Assembly: GCA_903859115.1 (NCBI GenBank) | Contig: CAIOLH010000198.1 | Coordinates: 1 to 7,979, forward strand | DNA length: 7,979 nucleotides | From: an uncultured Opitutia bacterium | GTDB lineage: Bacteria > Verrucomicrobiota > Verrucomicrobiae > Opitutales > UBA953 | Reading direction: 5' to 3' | Part shown: positions 7,079 through 7,979 of the stretch, piece by piece | How positions within the stretch are numbered: the stretch's first letter is position 1 | Layout: the number at the start of each line of letters is the position of its first letter | The notes under the pieces: generated by a model | Seen by the model: only the letters and a program-made list of their open reading frames with translations | Told to the model about the DNA's origin: nothing | Database searches by the model: none | Translations under genes and position numbers: made by a program

Positions 7079-7979
7079 ATGGCCGACGAACATTCCAGTC
7101 CCGACTTCGTACACTTACACGTGCACACGGACTATAGTATGCTCGATGGTTGCAGTCGCATCGACCGATTGATGGAACGGGCCTGCGATATGAATATGCG
7201 GGCGGTCTCCATCACCGACCACGGAAATCTTTTCGGACTTTTCGATTTCTGGAACGAAGCTCAAAAAAAATCTAAAAACGGCGGAAAGCTGAAACCGCTT
7301 TTAGGCTGCGAACTTTATTTAGTCTGGGACCACGCTCTCACCGATAAGCCCGATCGCCGAGAACATAAGTATTATCACATGGGCGTCATCGCCCAAAATT
7401 TTAAAGGTTACCAAAATTTAACTAAATTAGTTTCCGATGCCCACGTACGCGGGCTGCACTATAAACCGCGCACCGATATCGAACAGTTAACTAAACACTC
7501 CGAAGGGTTAATTGGATTCAGTGGATGTCTCCAAGGTGTGATTCCTCAACATTTATTAAAAGGCGACTATGAGGCTGCGCGCAAAGCCTGTGGACGTTTT
7601 GTAGAAATCTTTGGCCGTGAAAACTTTGTCATCGAGCTCATGGACCACGGACTCGAAGAACAAAAGCGTATTATTGCTGATCTACTTAAATTAGCCGAAG
7701 AATTTAAATTACGTGCCGTCGCCACCAACGATGTTCACTACGTCGACGCCGGTCACGCCGTCGCCCATGATGCAATGCTTTGTATTCAGACAGGCGCACG
7801 CTTAGCTGATGAAAGAAGAATGCGCTACAGCGCCCAAGAGTTTTATTTAAAGAGTGAGGCTGAAATGCTTCGCATATTCTCTGAGGCACCTGAAACGATT
7901 AAAAATACGGTGGCGATTGCTGAAATGTGTGATGTGCAATTGCCCGTAGGAAAAAATAATTATCCAGTCTATATCTTTA
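7079..7979 (+). CDS. dnaE: DNA polymerase III subunit alpha, 5' part (PHP domain)
   Basis: The frame is open from the ATG at 7079 to the window edge, giving 300 residues of a protein that is usually about 1,100-1,200. DnaE is the replicative polymerase subunit. The visible part is the N-terminal PHP domain and the start of the next region. The opening DFVHLHVHTDYSMLDG is the DnaE signature. The PHP metal-site positions are occupied: H14 and H16 (HVH), D47 and H48 (TDHG), E78 (GCE), H100, C150 (SGC), and D218 and H220 (NDVH). E. coli DnaE has lost several of these, so this PHP may be metal-bound and possibly exonucleolytic, as in Thermus-type enzymes. LCIQTGARLADERRMRY follows. The polymerase catalytic aspartates lie outside the window. 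The start is fixed by the family N-terminus despite the absence of a Shine-Dalgarno. Confidence 0.95.
   Translation, partial: MADEHSSPDFVHLHVHTDYSMLDGCSRIDRLMERACDMNMRAVSITDHGNLFGLFDFWNEAQKKSKNGGKLKPLLGCELYLVWDHALTDKPDRREHKYYHMGVIAQNFKGYQNLTKLVSDAHVRGLHYKPRTDIEQLTKHSEGLIGFSGCLQGVIPQHLLKGDYEAARKACGRFVEIFGRENFVIELMDHGLEEQKRIIADLLKLAEEFKLRAVATNDVHYVDAGHAVAHDAMLCIQTGARLADERRMRYSAQEFYLKSEAEMLRIFSEAPETIKNTVAIAEMCDVQLPVGKNNYPVYIF

Noticed and set aside
6898..7128. Minus-strand 76-codon frame spanning the glycosyltransferase-dnaE gap
   Set aside because: It overlaps both real genes in antisense, has no family resemblance, and the dnaE leader palindrome explains part of the region.
1..7979. tRNA, rRNA, CRISPR array, insertion sequence, attachment site or defence/biosynthetic system
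   Set aside because: No cloverleaf, rRNA core, regularly spaced repeats, transposase motifs, terminal repeats or relevant gene families were seen on either strand.

Overview
The window is an ordinary bacterial chromosomal segment, densely packed with housekeeping genes and holding no mobile element, CRISPR array, RNA gene or recognisable specialised cluster. Base composition is mixed, close to half GC by eye. The protein style suggests a Gram-negative-type lineage. My best guess is Verrucomicrobiota (Opitutae-like), at low confidence, because it rests on the look of the proteins and not on a search. None of the starts carries a convincing Shine-Dalgarno sequence.

Layout. Positions 1-368 (+) hold the 3' end of a ComF-family phosphoribosyltransferase gene. 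It converges on, and overlaps by 15 nt, a minus-strand group read right to left: accD (3307-2438), folC (2422-1157) and an RluA-family pseudouridine synthase (1160-354). accD and folC are 15 nt apart and folC/rluA overlap by an ATGA. This looks like one operon driven from a promoter candidate at about 3357-3386. Upstream of it, also on the minus strand, is an M20-family metallodipeptidase (4793-3414). Its start faces that of tyrS (4893-6080, +) across a 99-nt divergent gap. A family-8 glycosyltransferase (6089-6997, +) starts 8 nt after tyrS. After a further 81 nt comes the 5' end of dnaE (7079 to the window edge, +), covering its PHP domain.

Functionally the genes serve core processes: fatty-acid precursor supply (AccD), folate polyglutamylation (FolC), RNA modification (RluA-like), peptide turnover (M20), tyrosine charging (TyrS) and replication (DnaE). 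The glycosyltransferase is the one accessory-looking gene, and its arginine codon use differs clearly from tyrS.

No new multi-gene system is visible. The points worth a second look are: an AccD whose zinc ribbon has lost three of four cysteines; a 10-bp hairpin ending at the base before the dnaE ATG; the same hexamer TTGCAC exactly 28 nt before two unrelated ATG starts, possibly leaderless promoters; a palindrome with direct repeats in the accD promoter candidate; and the codon-deviant glycosyltransferase gene.
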